Assembly: GCF_001280065.1 (NCBI RefSeq)
Contig: NZ_LGEA01000125.1
Coordinates: forward strand, 224,071-288,070
Origin: Streptomyces sp. NRRL B-1140
GTDB taxonomy: Bacteria > Actinomycetota > Actinomycetes > Streptomycetales > Streptomycetaceae
Length of the DNA stretch: 64,000 nucleotides
Direction of reading: 5' to 3'
The notes beneath the pieces were generated by a model. That model did no database searches, was not told the origin of the DNA, and saw only the letters and a program-made list of their open reading frames with translations. The position numbers were made by a program, and so were the translations under genes. Below, one piece after another: positions 1 through 8,943 of this stretch. Position 1 is the stretch's first letter, and every line of letters starts with the position of its first letter.

Positions 1-168
1 GACCGGTCGGCAGCCGTGCGGAATCGGCCGTCCTGCGTGCGGGACCGGCGGGCAGGCGTCAGGCGCAAGCTGGTGTGACGCTCCGTCCGGGCAACGGTCT
101 GGCACACCTCGCTCATCCACGGCCCGGGGCTCAGCCGGCCGTCCGGACCCCGGTGCGACCATGGAGCG

Positions 169-900
169 ATGCACACTCGTGGCGTACGACGATCGGTGGC
201 CGCGACGGCGGCCCTCGCCTCTTTCCTGACGGCTCTGGCCGCCTGCGGCAGCCCGCAGGGCACCGGGGGTACGGATGCCGCGGGCCGGGCGACCCGCACC
301 CCCGCGGCCACGGCCGCCCCGACGCGCATCCCCGGCGTCGGCGAGCGGCTCCGACGGCGGATCCCGTCCGCCGCCCGCCAGGTCGTCGCGGTCTACGGCG
401 ACGGGAAGGACTCCGCCGACTCCACGGTCGTGCTCTACACGAAACACGGCTCGACCTGGCAGCGGGAGCGCGGCTGGGCCGGGCACAACGGCAAGAAGGG
501 CTGGACCACGGACCACCACGAGGACGACGACCGCAGCCCCGTGGGCGTGTTCACCCTCAGCGACGCAGGCGGCGTGCTGCCGGACCCGGGCTCCGGACTC
601 CCGTACAGCCGCTCCGCGGCCTTCGCCGCGCCGCGCTGGTGGCCGAAGTCGTACTGGCACGACTTCGACTACGTCATCGCCATCGACTACAACCGCGTCA
701 AGGGCACCCCGCCGAACGACCAGACCCGCCCCGAAGGCCAGAAGAAGGGCGGCGGGATCTGGCTGCACATGGACCACGGCAGCGGCACGTCGGCATGCGT
801 CAGCGTGCCGAAGCCGGCGATGAAACACCTGCTGCGCACGCTCGACCCGCGACAGCGGCCGGTGGTGGTCATGGGGGACCGGGCGGACCTGGCGGCCTAG
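169..900 (+). CDS. Secreted lipoprotein L,D-transpeptidase (YkuD family)
   Basis: 243 residues. The N-terminus is a lipoprotein signal peptide: RRSV, a hydrophobic stretch, then a lipobox LAAC with Cys26. The C-terminal half has the YkuD catalytic pattern: IWLH with His200, then GTSACVS with Cys210 as the likely nucleophile, the spacing seen in secreted actinobacterial L,D-transpeptidases (usually LHxxxGxxTAGCVS). Members of this family make 3-3 peptidoglycan cross-links or attach proteins outside the membrane; the substrate of this one cannot be told. The segment HNGKKGW and the SPVGVF segment also fit the fold. A GGAG just upstream supports the ATG start. The next gene begins 42 bases downstream on the same strand, so co-transcription is possible. 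Confidence 0.85.
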   Translation: MHTRGVRRSVAATAALASFLTALAACGSPQGTGGTDAAGRATRTPAATAAPTRIPGVGERLRRRIPSAARQVVAVYGDGKDSADSTVVLYTKHGSTWQRERGWAGHNGKKGWTTDHHEDDDRSPVGVFTLSDAGGVLPDPGSGLPYSRSAAFAAPRWWPKSYWHDFDYVIAIDYNRVKGTPPNDQTRPEGQKKGGGIWLHMDHGSGTSACVSVPKPAMKHLLRTLDPRQRPVVVMGDRADLAA

Positions 901-942
901 TCCTCATTGCGCGGGTGGCCGACGCCCCGTAGAACACCGCCC

Positions 943-2547
943 ATGAAGAGACGGATCGTCATGTCCATGCTCGCCGGGGCAACCCTTGTGGCGGGCACCC
1001 TCCTCGGCACCGCTCCCGCCGGGGCGGCGGACCTTCCGGCCCGTGCGGCCGCGGTCCCCGCCGAGTTCGGCACCGACTGGCACGACCCGGTCACGGCCGC
1101 GCCGCCCGTCGCGAGGCCCGCCGGCACGTCCTGCGAAGTCACCCTCGCGCAGGCGCAGTTCCGGGACTTCACCCCGTACCGCGGCACCTACACCCCGCCC
1201 GGGGGCTGCGGCGACCGCTGGAGCAAGGTGGTGCTGCGGCTCGACGGCAAGGTCAAGGGGCGTCAGTACGACCGGCTCGGCTACCTCCGCGTCGGCGGCG
1301 TCGAGATCTTCCGTACGTCGACGCCGCAGCCCTCACCCGACGGCATCGAGTGGTCCGTGGAGAAGGACGTCACGCGCTACGGCGACACCTTCCGCAGGAG
1401 CCGGGACGTCGAGATGCTCATCGGGAACGTCGTCGACGACACCTACACCGGCGTCCTCGACGTCAAGGTCACTCTGACGTTCTACCGGGGACGCCCCGAT
1501 CCGAGGAGCCCCGACCGGGTCCTCACCCTCGACGGCGGCTCGGTCCTCACCACCCCGCAGAACAGTGAGCGCATCCTCGCCGAGGTGTACGCGACCGGGT
1601 CCGGCGGCGGCTGCGAGGAGTACTGGTACCTGACAGTGCCCGATCCGGCGCCCTACTCCTGCAAGGCCGGTCAAGGCCCCTACCGGGAGGTGCAGATCAG
1701 CGTGGACGGCCGGCTCGCCGGCATCGCGGCCCCGTTCCCGACGGTGTGGACCGGGGGCTGGTCCAACCCCTTCCTCTGGTACGTGATCCCGGGCCCGCGC
1801 GCCTTCGACATCACGCCGATCACCTACGACCTCACCCCCTTCGTCGGCATCCTCAACGACGGCCGACCACACCGCGTCGAGGTCTCGGTCGTCGGTGTGC
1901 CCGAGGGGCGGAGCGGCTGGAGCACGCCCGTGAACGTTCTCCTCTGGCAGGACGAGCGGAGCGAGCGGGTCACCGGGAAGCTCACCGCACACAAGGCGGA
2001 AGACCTCTCCGACTCATCGCGGTACACGCCGGGTTCGGAGCACCGGGTGGACGCCGAGGGTGTCCACCGGCTGACCGTCGGCGGCTACGTGGACACCTCG
2101 CACGGCCGCGTCAGGACCACCGTCAGCCGTGCACTCACAGGAAAGTCCACGCACCACTGGACCGACGGCGAGACGCGTGACGCTCTCGAAGCCACCTGGA
2201 CCGACGACGAGTCGGTGACCGTCGGCGCGAGCACCACGCGCACTCACCGCAGGTACACGATGGACGGCACGACCACCCTCGGCGCGGGCGACCGCCTGCG
2301 CACGGTCCTGACGCTCGGCGACCGCGCCACGGTCGTCGGGACGAACGGCGGGCGGCGTACCGCGTGGTCACGGCTCGACGACTCGTACACGGGCGACGCG
2401 ACCTACACGGCGAACGTGCCGCGCGACCAGCGCCACGCGGTCGGCACCACGAGCGAGCGCTACCGGCTGTACGGCTCGCGCGGCTGCTACGACCGCGCCC
2501 TGACCACCGCGCAGGGGGTGCTCACGGAGAACCGGCGCCGCTGCTGA
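943..2547 (+). CDS. Secreted peptide-N-glycosidase A (PNGase A)-like protein
   Basis: 534 residues from ATG 943, chosen because it opens directly onto a clean signal peptide (MKRR, hydrophobic core, APAGAA cleavage site). An in-frame GTG at 907 would add 12 non-signal-like residues. The body matches the PNGase A family N-terminal domain: Cys-containing FRDFTPYRG segment, KVVLRLDG, GVEIFRTSTP, a WSVEKDVTRY block and a beta-sandwich continuation. Family members release N-glycans from glycopeptides, but many bacterial homologues are uncharacterised, so activity is inferred. It follows the L,D-transpeptidase gene on the same strand. No terminator is obvious before the dctA promoter region. Confidence 0.75.
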   Translation: MKRRIVMSMLAGATLVAGTLLGTAPAGAADLPARAAAVPAEFGTDWHDPVTAAPPVARPAGTSCEVTLAQAQFRDFTPYRGTYTPPGGCGDRWSKVVLRLDGKVKGRQYDRLGYLRVGGVEIFRTSTPQPSPDGIEWSVEKDVTRYGDTFRRSRDVEMLIGNVVDDTYTGVLDVKVTLTFYRGRPDPRSPDRVLTLDGGSVLTTPQNSERILAEVYATGSGGGCEEYWYLTVPDPAPYSCKAGQGPYREVQISVDGRLAGIAAPFPTVWTGGWSNPFLWYVIPGPRAFDITPITYDLTPFVGILNDGRPHRVEVSVVGVPEGRSGWSTPVNVLLWQDERSERVTGKLTAHKAEDLSDSSRYTPGSEHRVDAEGVHRLTVGGYVDTSHGRVRTTVSRALTGKSTHHWTDGETRDALEATWTDDESVTVGASTTRTHRRYTMDGTTTLGAGDRLRTVLTLGDRATVVGTNGGRRTAWSRLDDSYTGDATYTANVPRDQRHAVGTTSERYRLYGSRGCYDRALTTAQGVLTENRRRC

Positions 2548-2566
2548 GGCGACTTGCGAAGTATGT

Positions 2567-2580
2567 GTGACGTGTGTCAC
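2567..2580 (+). promoter_or_regulatory. Crp-type operator, GTGAC-N4-GTCAC
   Basis: The 14 bases GTGACGTGTGTCAC form a perfect 5+5 inverted repeat. They satisfy GTG-N6-GNCAC, the motif described for the cAMP receptor protein Crp in Streptomyces. The box lies 20 bases after the PNGase A-like gene and 140 bases before the dicarboxylate transporter start, so the transporter is the likely target. A second, imperfect inverted repeat (CACAGAAG / CTTCTCTGTG, about 2674-2702) sits just before the Shine-Dalgarno site. Confidence 0.55.
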
Positions 2581-2720
2581 TCACGACGTTTTACCTGGCT
2601 GAAACGTTGCGGTCTTGTGCGCGATCAAGACAGCCTTCAGGGTGTCGGAAGTGGAATCTCCGTTCCGCATCACAGAAGTCCCCTCCGGCTTCTCTGTGTT
2701 CCGTCCCCCTAGGAGGCTTC

Positions 2721-4193
2721 GTGCCGCCGTCCGTACCGTCCCTCCCGCGACGCGTCGCCCGCACCCTGCGCACCTCGCTCTTCGCGCAGGTCTGCTGCGC
2801 ACTCGTCCTCGGAATCGTCGTCGGAAAGCTGTGGCCGGACACGGCCACGGCTTTCCAGCCGCTCGGCGATGGTTTCACGCGGCTCATCAAGACGGTGATC
2901 TCGCCGCTGGTGTTCTGCGTGGTCGTCGTCGGCATCGCCAAGGCCGGTGACCTGAAGGCCTTCGGCCGGATCGGCGTGAAGGCCCTCGTCTGGTTCGAGA
3001 TCGCCTCCACCGCCGCCCTGGTCATCGGTCTCGTCGCCGCCAACGTCGTCGGCCCCGGCAAGGGCATGAACGTCGACCCGTCCTCGCTGGACACCGCGGC
3101 GGTGAACGAGACGACGGGCGGTGGCCATCTGCCCACGACGACCGAGTTCGTGCTGAACGCGCTTCCGCAGAGTTTCCTGGGCGCCTTCGCCGAGAACGAA
3201 CTGCTCCAAGTCCTCATCCTGGCCTGCCTGGTGGGCGCCGCGCTGTTGCACCTCGGGCACACCAAGGTGCCGAAGATCCTGCCCGCGATCGAGCAGGCAC
3301 AGGAGATCATCTTCGCGATCGTCGGCTTCATCATGCGGCTGGCCCCGCTCGCGGTGTTCGGTGCGATGGCCCACCTGGTCGGCAACTACGGCCTGGGCGT
3401 GATGAGGACGTACGCCAAGCTCATCGTGCTCTGCTACGTGGCCGCGGCGCTGTTCGTCGCGCTGCTCGCCATCGCCCTGAAGGCCGTCACCGGGCTCAGC
3501 CTGTGGAAGTTCCTGCGCTACATCCGCGAGGAGATGCTGCTCGCGCTCGGTACCGCGTCGACCGAGTCGGTGATGCCCCGCGTCATGCAGAAGCTGCGCC
3601 GGGCGGGCGCCCGCGACGACGCCGTGGGGCTGGTGCTCCCCACCGGCTACTCCTTCAACCTCGACGGCGCCTCGCTGTACCTGTCCATCGGCACGCTGTT
3701 CATCGCCCAGGCGGTGGGTGTGGATCTCAGCCTCGGCCAGCAGATCACCGTCGTCCTGGTGCTGATGCTGACCAGCAAGGGCATGGCGGGTATTCCGGGT
3801 TCGGCGTTCCTCGCCCTCTCGGCGACCGCATCGTCCCTCGGGGCGATCCCGGCCGGGGCCGTCGCACTGCTGCTCGGAGTGGACCGCATCATGGACTCGA
3901 TGCGCGTCGTCACGAACCTGCTCGGCAACTGCGTCGCCGTCTTCGCGGTGTCCCGCTGGGAGGGGGCCCTGGACATCGCGCAGGCGAAGAGGACGCTGGA
4001 CGGGGAGGGCGCCCAGGCGCCGGACGACGCCGGGAAGGGTGCCGGTGGCGCGGAGGGCGCCCTCGTGCCGGCCGGCATCCACAAGGGTGCCGCCGCCGAG
4101 GCCGGTACCGCGGCTCCGGTGCCGGGCATCCCGGCCCAGAAGACCGAGGACCTCAAGGAGCCCGCACCCGCACCCGCCCCCGAGGCCGGCTGA
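2721..4193 (+). CDS. dctA: Dicarboxylate/amino acid:cation symporter (DctA, DAACS family)
   Basis: 490 residues from GTG 2721. An AGGAGG at 2711-2716 sits four bases upstream; longer in-frame starts have no such site. It is an integral membrane protein with about eight helices and the DAACS hairpin signatures: GTASTESVMP (serine-rich loop) and GYSFNLDGASLYLS (substrate and Na+/H+ site, NLDG), then KGMAGIPGSAF and the MRVVTNLLGN segment. This class imports C4-dicarboxylates such as succinate, fumarate and malate with cations. The last 80 or so residues are a Gly/Ala/Pro-rich tail, probably cytoplasmic and not typical of E. coli DctA. A Crp-type box upstream suggests carbon control, and a strong hairpin follows. 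Glutamate-type DAACS transport is the alternative. Confidence 0.87.
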   Translation: MPPSVPSLPRRVARTLRTSLFAQVCCALVLGIVVGKLWPDTATAFQPLGDGFTRLIKTVISPLVFCVVVVGIAKAGDLKAFGRIGVKALVWFEIASTAALVIGLVAANVVGPGKGMNVDPSSLDTAAVNETTGGGHLPTTTEFVLNALPQSFLGAFAENELLQVLILACLVGAALLHLGHTKVPKILPAIEQAQEIIFAIVGFIMRLAPLAVFGAMAHLVGNYGLGVMRTYAKLIVLCYVAAALFVALLAIALKAVTGLSLWKFLRYIREEMLLALGTASTESVMPRVMQKLRRAGARDDAVGLVLPTGYSFNLDGASLYLSIGTLFIAQAVGVDLSLGQQITVVLVLMLTSKGMAGIPGSAFLALSATASSLGAIPAGAVALLLGVDRIMDSMRVVTNLLGNCVAVFAVSRWEGALDIAQAKRTLDGEGAQAPDDAGKGAGGAEGALVPAGIHKGAAAEAGTAAPVPGIPAQKTEDLKEPAPAPAPEAG

Positions 4194-4205
4194 CCGAAAC
4201 GGCGA

Positions 4206-4252
4206 CGGGCCGCGCCCACCGCACCGGCAGGACGAGCGGTGGCCGCGGCCCG
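4206..4252 (+). terminator. Strong hairpin terminator after dctA
   Basis: The arm CGGGCCGCG (4206-4214) pairs with CGCGGCCCG (4244-4252). After a single C-C mismatch, CCACCGC (4216-4222) pairs with GCGGTGG (4236-4242), around a 13-base loop. It begins 12 bases after the dctA stop. No U-tract follows, as is usual in high-GC actinobacteria. The remaining stretch to the convergent MarR gene (4253-4442) shows no gene. Confidence 0.75.
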
Positions 4253-4442
4253 CTGCCGTGCCCCCGCGGCCGGCTGGGGCGAGCCGGGGTCGATGGCATG
4301 GTCCCGCCGGTCGGCCGGCGGGGCTGTGCCGATGTCCGGGGCCGTGTTCCTGTCGGTCGGCTGGGCCGTGGCCGGTGTCCGCTGTCCTGCTCCCGCCGGT
4401 GGCCTGGGCCGTGCCGTGGTTCGCTGACGTGGCTGACGCCCG

Positions 4443-4892
4443 TCAGCAGGACTGCGCCGGCGTCCCGTCGATGAGCGTGTCCAGCAACCCTCCGAGCGCT
4501 TCGCGCTGATCCTCCGTCAGCGGGGCGAGGATCTCCTCCGCGGCCGACCTGCGTGCCGCCCGCAGCTCGCGCAGCGCGCCCCGGCCGTCGTCCGTCAGTT
4601 CGATGCGGATCACCCGCCGGTTCGCCGGGTCCGGGACCCGCCGCACCTTGCCGCTCGCCTCCAGACCGTCGACCAGCGTCGTCACGGCCCGCGGCACCAC
4701 CTCCAGGCGCTCGGCCAGATCGGCCATGCGCGGCGGCGAGCCCCAGTGCGCGAGCGTGCGCAGCAGCCGGGACTGGGCCGGGGTGATGCCGAGCTCCCGG
4801 TGCTCCAGATGGCGCTTCTGGATGCGATGCACCCGGCGGGTGAGCCGCAGCAACTGCTCGGCGAGCAGACCGTCGGGATCGGACGTGGTCAT
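4443..4892 (-). CDS. MarR-family transcriptional regulator
   Basis: 149 residues with the MarR winged-helix layout. An N-terminal helix (QLLRLTRRVHRIQKRH) is followed by the recognition region LGITPAQSRLLRTLAHWGS, then MADLAERLEVVPRAVTTLVDGLEASG, and the wing VRRVPDPANRRVIRIELTDDG. C-terminal helices form the dimer interface. It is divergent from the ABC exporter gene at 4979. A perfect 7-bp inverted repeat lies between them, so it most likely represses the exporter and itself until a ligand, often a toxic aromatic compound, binds. The ligand is unknown. Confidence 0.9.
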   Translation of the reverse strand: MTTSDPDGLLAEQLLRLTRRVHRIQKRHLEHRELGITPAQSRLLRTLAHWGSPPRMADLAERLEVVPRAVTTLVDGLEASGKVRRVPDPANRRVIRIELTDDGRGALRELRAARRSAAEEILAPLTEDQREALGGLLDTLIDGTPAQSC

Positions 4893-4916
4893 GCGGGAAC
4901 ATTATCAGGATGCTGT

Positions 4917-4941
4917 TCATTGTGAGTACAGGTAACAATGA
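4917..4941. promoter_or_regulatory. Likely MarR operator between divergent genes
   Basis: TCATTGT (4917-4923) and ACAATGA (4935-4941) form a perfect inverted repeat with an 11-base spacer, in a locally A/T-richer stretch. It lies 25 bases from the MarR start and 38 bases from the exporter start, the usual place for an autoregulatory MarR site. Confidence 0.6.
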
Positions 4942-4978
4942 GCTGTGATCCGATCCCCCGCATCCCTCGTAGGAGCCC

Positions 4979-6781
4979 ATGCATCCCGACCGTGAAGCCT
5001 CCTGGACCCCGCCGGCCGACTCCAAGGAGCAGCCCCGGCAGGTCCGCCGCATCCTCGGCCTCTTCCGCCCCTACCGGGGCCGTCTCGCGATCGTCGGCCT
5101 GCTGGTCGGCGCCGCGTCCCTGGTCTCGGTCGCCACGCCCTTCCTGCTGAAGGAGATCCTGGACGTCGCGATCCCCGAGGGGCGCACGGGCCTGCTCAGC
5201 CTGCTCGCCCTCGGCATGATCCTCAGCGCCGTTCTCACCAGCGTCTTCGGGGTCCTCCAGACCCTGATCTCCACGACGGTCGGCCAGCGCGTCATGCACG
5301 ATCTGCGGACCGCCGTCTACGGCCGGCTCCAGCGCATGTCCCTGGCCTTCTTCACCCGCACCCGCACGGGCGAGGTGCAGTCCCGCATCGCCAACGACAT
5401 CGGCGGCATGCAGGCCACCGTCACCTCCACCGCGACCTCCCTGGTCTCCAACGTCACCAGCGTGGTCGCCACGATCGTCGCGATGATCGCCCTCGACTGG
5501 CGCCTGACGGTCGTCTCCCTGCTGCTGCTGCCGGTGTTCGTCTGGATCAGCCGTCGCGTCGGCAACGAACGGCGCAAGATCACCACCCAGCGCCAGAAGC
5601 AGATGGCCGCCATGGCCGCCACCGTCACGGAGTCGCTCTCCGTCAGCGGCATCCTGCTCGGCCGCACGATGGGCCGCTCGGACTCGCTGACCAAGTCGTT
5701 CGCCGAGGAGTCCGAGGGGCTCGTCGACCTGGAGGTCCGGTCGAACATGGCCGGGCGGTGGCGCATGGCCGTCATCACGATCGTCATGGCCGCCCTGCCC
5801 GCCGTCATCTACTGGACCGCCGGCATGGCCCTCCAACTGGGCGGCCCTGCGGTCTCCATCGGCACCATCGTCGCCTTCGTCTCGCTCCAGCAGGGCCTGT
5901 TCCGCCCGGCCGTCAGCCTGCTGTCGACCGGGGTGCAGATCCAGACCTCGCTCGCGCTCTTCCAGCGCATCTTCGAGTACCTCGACCTGCCGATCGACAT
6001 CACCGAACGCCCCGACCCGGTGCGCCTCGACCGGATCAAGGGCGAGGTCCGCTTCGAGAACGTCTCCTTCGGCTACGACGACAAGGGCGGCCCGGTCCTC
6101 GACGGGATTGACCTCACCGTCCCGGCCGGCGGCAGCCTCGCGATCGTCGGCCCCACCGGTGCCGGCAAGTCCACCCTCGGCTACCTCGTGCCCCGGCTCT
6201 ACGACGTCACCGGCGGCCGCGTCACCCTCGACGGGACTGATGTCCGCGACCTCGACTTCGACACCCTGGCGCGCGCGGTCGGCGTCGTCTCGCAGGAGAC
6301 GTACCTCTTCCACGCCTCGGTCGCCGAGAACCTGCGCTTCGCCAAGCCCGACGCCACCGACGAGGAGCTTCACCAGGCGGCGAAGGCGGCGCAGATCCAC
6401 GACCACATCGTGGCCCTGCCCGACGGCTACGACACCGTCGTCGGCGAGCGCGGCCACCGCTTCTCCGGCGGTGAGAAGCAGCGGCTGGCCATCGCCCGCA
6501 CCATCCTGCGCGACCCGCCGGTCCTCATCCTCGACGAGGCCACCAGTGCGCTGGACACCCGGACCGAGGCGGCCGTCCAGGACGCCATCGACGCCCTGTC
6601 GGCCGACCGCACCACCCTCACCATCGCCCACCGGCTGTCCACCGTGCGGGGGGCCGACCAGATCGTGGTCCTCGACGCGGGACGCGCGGTCGAACGCGGT
6701 ACGCACGAGGACCTCATGGAGGAGGGCGGCCGGTACGCGGCCCTCGTACGCCGGGATGCCCAACTGGAACCGACAAGATGA
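4979..6781 (+). CDS. ABC exporter, fused permease and ATPase
   Basis: 600 residues. The N-terminal half (about 35-320) carries the six-helix exporter membrane domain. The C-terminal half is a complete nucleotide-binding domain with Walker A GPTGAGKST (391-399), Q-loop VVSQETYLFH, signature FSGGEKQRLAIARTIL, Walker B VLILDEATSALD and switch histidine TIAHRLSTV. The half-transporter must dimerise. This family exports drugs, lipids or peptides; divergent control by a MarR protein favours drug or toxin efflux. GTAGGAG precedes the ATG. Confidence 0.9.
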   Translation: MHPDREASWTPPADSKEQPRQVRRILGLFRPYRGRLAIVGLLVGAASLVSVATPFLLKEILDVAIPEGRTGLLSLLALGMILSAVLTSVFGVLQTLISTTVGQRVMHDLRTAVYGRLQRMSLAFFTRTRTGEVQSRIANDIGGMQATVTSTATSLVSNVTSVVATIVAMIALDWRLTVVSLLLLPVFVWISRRVGNERRKITTQRQKQMAAMAATVTESLSVSGILLGRTMGRSDSLTKSFAEESEGLVDLEVRSNMAGRWRMAVITIVMAALPAVIYWTAGMALQLGGPAVSIGTIVAFVSLQQGLFRPAVSLLSTGVQIQTSLALFQRIFEYLDLPIDITERPDPVRLDRIKGEVRFENVSFGYDDKGGPVLDGIDLTVPAGGSLAIVGPTGAGKSTLGYLVPRLYDVTGGRVTLDGTDVRDLDFDTLARAVGVVSQETYLFHASVAENLRFAKPDATDEELHQAAKAAQIHDHIVALPDGYDTVVGERGHRFSGGEKQRLAIARTILRDPPVLILDEATSALDTRTEAAVQDAIDALSADRTTLTIAHRLSTVRGADQIVVLDAGRAVERGTHEDLMEEGGRYAALVRRDAQLEPTR

Positions 6782-6824
6782 AAATATGCCGGGTTTATGA
6801 CGATATGCGGGTTACCGTGCCCGC

Positions 6825-7676
6825 ATGGAGAAGAACACTCCGCCACGGAGCACGATTCGACTGACGCGCCGGGGCCGCATCGCCCTCGTCGCGACCGGAG
6901 CCGTCGTGGTCGGTACCGCCGTGGCGGTGCCGCTGCTCACCCTGCGGCCCGGGACGAAGGAGGAGAGCCGGCCCACGACCCTGGCCGTCCCGGAGGGCCT
7001 GCGCGCGAGCGAGATCTACGCGGCCATCGACAAGGCCCTCGCCCTGCCTGCCGGCAGTACGAGGAAGTCCCTGGACAAGGCCGCGCTGAAACTGCCCAAC
7101 GAAGCCGAGGGCAACCCGGAGGGCTACCTCTTCCCGGCCACGTATCCGCTCCCGGCGAAGACCACTCCGGACAAGCTCCTCGCGCTCATGGTCGACACCG
7201 CGAACGCGAAGTTCAACGGTGCGCCCATCGCCGCCGGGGCGCAGCGCAACGCCATGAACGTGTATCAGGCCGTCACCATCGCGAGCATCGTCCAGGCCGA
7301 GGCGGCCACCCGGGCCGACATGGGCAAGGTGGCGCGGGTCATCTTCAACCGCCTCGAACGCGGTATGCCCCTGCAGATGGACTCCACCATCAACTACGCC
7401 CTCAACCGCTCGGCCCTCCGCACGTCCGAGAGCGACACCCGGATCGAGAGCCCGTACAACTCGTACCAGCGCATGGGCCTGCCGCCCACGCCGATCGGCA
7501 GCCCGGGCGAGGAGGCGATGCGCGCGGCCGTCAACCCGACCGCGGGCGACTGGCTGTACTTCGTCACCGTCCGTCCGGGCGACACCCGGTTCACGGCGGA
7601 CTACCGGCAACACCAGCGCAACGTCGCGGAGTTCAACGCGCAGAGCAAGAAGAGCGGGGCCCGGCCGGCCGGGTGA
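6825..7676 (+). CDS. MltG-like endolytic murein transglycosylase (YceG family)
   Basis: 283 residues. A short cytoplasmic Arg-rich N-terminus leads into a single membrane anchor (ALVATGAVVVGTAVAVPLL), and the rest is extracellular. The MltG signature is clear: GYLFPATYPLP, IASIVQAEA (Glu159 aligns with the catalytic glutamate), VARVIFNRLERGMPLQMDSTINYAL, then SPYNSYQRMGLPPTPIGSPG and a C-terminal FVTVRPGDTRFT. MltG cleaves nascent glycan strands and sets their length. At 283 residues it is shorter than the usual chromosomal mltG product, so this is probably an additional paralogue. It is convergent with the flavoprotein gene. Confidence 0.85.
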   Translation: MEKNTPPRSTIRLTRRGRIALVATGAVVVGTAVAVPLLTLRPGTKEESRPTTLAVPEGLRASEIYAAIDKALALPAGSTRKSLDKAALKLPNEAEGNPEGYLFPATYPLPAKTTPDKLLALMVDTANAKFNGAPIAAGAQRNAMNVYQAVTIASIVQAEAATRADMGKVARVIFNRLERGMPLQMDSTINYALNRSALRTSESDTRIESPYNSYQRMGLPPTPIGSPGEEAMRAAVNPTAGDWLYFVTVRPGDTRFTADYRQHQRNVAEFNAQSKKSGARPAG

Positions 7677-7697
7677 CCACCCCGTGGCGTCGCCCGC

Positions 7698-8774
7698 TCA
7701 TGCCGCAGCCGGCTCGCGCTCGAGCAGTCGCCTGATGTCCCGTACGGCCGCGCGTCCGGCCCGGTTGGCTCCGATGGTGCTGGCCGAAGGGCCGTAGCCG
7801 ACGAGGTGGACGCGGGGGTCGGCGGCCGCGTGCGTGCCTTCCATGCGGATGCCGCCGCCGGGGGCGCGCAGCCGCAGCGGAGCGAGGTGGTCGATCGCGG
7901 GCCGGAAGCCGGTGGCCCAGAGGATGACGTCGGCGTCGAGGTGCCGCCCGCCGGCCCACTCCACACCGGTGGGAGTGATCCGGTCGAACATCGGCTGCCG
8001 GTCCAGCACTCCGTCCTCGATGCCCTGCCGTATCGCGTCGTTGAGCGGCAGCCCGGTGACCGAGACGACACTGCGGGGCGGCAGTCCCCGCCGTACCCGC
8101 TCCTCGACGAGCGCCACCGCCGCGCGGCCCGCGTCCTCGTCGAAAGGCCCCTCCCGGAAGACGGGCGGGCGCCGCGTGACCCAGGTGGTGGCCGCCGCGT
8201 ACGAGGCGATCTCCAGCAGGTGCTGGGTGCCCGAGGCGCCGCCGCCCACCACTACGACCCGCTGCCCGGCGAACTCCTCGGGGCCGGGGTACTGCGCGGT
8301 GTGCAACTGCCGCCCCCGGAAGGTCTCCTGGCCCGGATAGCGCGGCCAGAACGGCCGGTCCCAGGTGCCGGTCGCGTTGATCAGCGCCCGCGCCGCCCAC
8401 ACGCCGTCCGAGGTCTCCACGAGCAGTCGTCCGCCTGGCCCTTCGCGCACGGCCCGTACGTCCACCGGGCGCCTGACCCGCAGGTCGAAAGTCCGCTCGT
8501 AGCGGTCGAAATAGGAGCTGATCACCTCGGCCGACGGCCGTGACGCGTCCGCGTCCGTGAGCTCCATGCCCGGCAGTGCGTGCATGCCGTGCACCTTGCC
8601 GTACGTCAGCGACGGCCAGCGGAACTGCCAGGCACCGCCGGGGCCGGGGGAGTGGTCCAGCACGACGAAGTCGCGGTCCGGCTCGAAACCGGATCGCCGC
8701 AGGTGATAGGCACCGGCCAGACCGGCCTGACCTGCGCCGATGACGACCACCTCGACCTCGCGCGTGTTGTTCAC
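7698..8774 (-). CDS. FAD-dependent NAD(P)-binding oxidoreductase, FMO/BVMO-like
   Basis: 358 residues from GTG 8774. An N-terminal FAD-binding motif VVVIGAGQAGLAGAYHL and a second dinucleotide fold VVVVGGGASGTQHLLEI flank the linker ALINATGTWDRPFWPRYPG. A C-terminal ILWATGFRP motif is typical of flavin monooxygenases and thioredoxin-reductase-like enzymes. The motif FHGKR of true FMOs is replaced by an FRGRQLHTAQYPG version. Family members oxygenate small molecules or reduce disulphides; the substrate is unknown. It diverges from the YjbQ-like gene. Confidence 0.8.
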   Translation of the reverse strand: MNNTREVEVVVIGAGQAGLAGAYHLRRSGFEPDRDFVVLDHSPGPGGAWQFRWPSLTYGKVHGMHALPGMELTDADASRPSAEVISSYFDRYERTFDLRVRRPVDVRAVREGPGGRLLVETSDGVWAARALINATGTWDRPFWPRYPGQETFRGRQLHTAQYPGPEEFAGQRVVVVGGGASGTQHLLEIASYAAATTWVTRRPPVFREGPFDEDAGRAAVALVEERVRRGLPPRSVVSVTGLPLNDAIRQGIEDGVLDRQPMFDRITPTGVEWAGGRHLDADVILWATGFRPAIDHLAPLRLRAPGGGIRMEGTHAAADPRVHLVGYGPSASTIGANRAGRAAVRDIRRLLEREPAAA

Positions 8775-8943
8775 GTTTCTACTAACCGTTCCGGGGTGGT
8801 GGATCTTCCCGCCGTGGACCGCGTGCCCGGGAAGTCGGCGAAGTCGACCTCGCGGGGGATGAGCTTCGACACCGTGAAGGCATCGGTGATCTCCTGCTCG
8901 GGGGTTGCCCGCCGAACGTCTGCGCGTGCGTCACGATGGGGGC

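Noticed and set aside
8771..8905. A stop-ended minus-strand reading frame whose TGA overlaps the GTG start of the FMO-like gene
   Set aside because: About 40 codons read smoothly with good third-position GC. However, no usable start lies upstream apart from an internal GTG without a ribosome site, and I recognise no family. It may be a gene remnant or chance.
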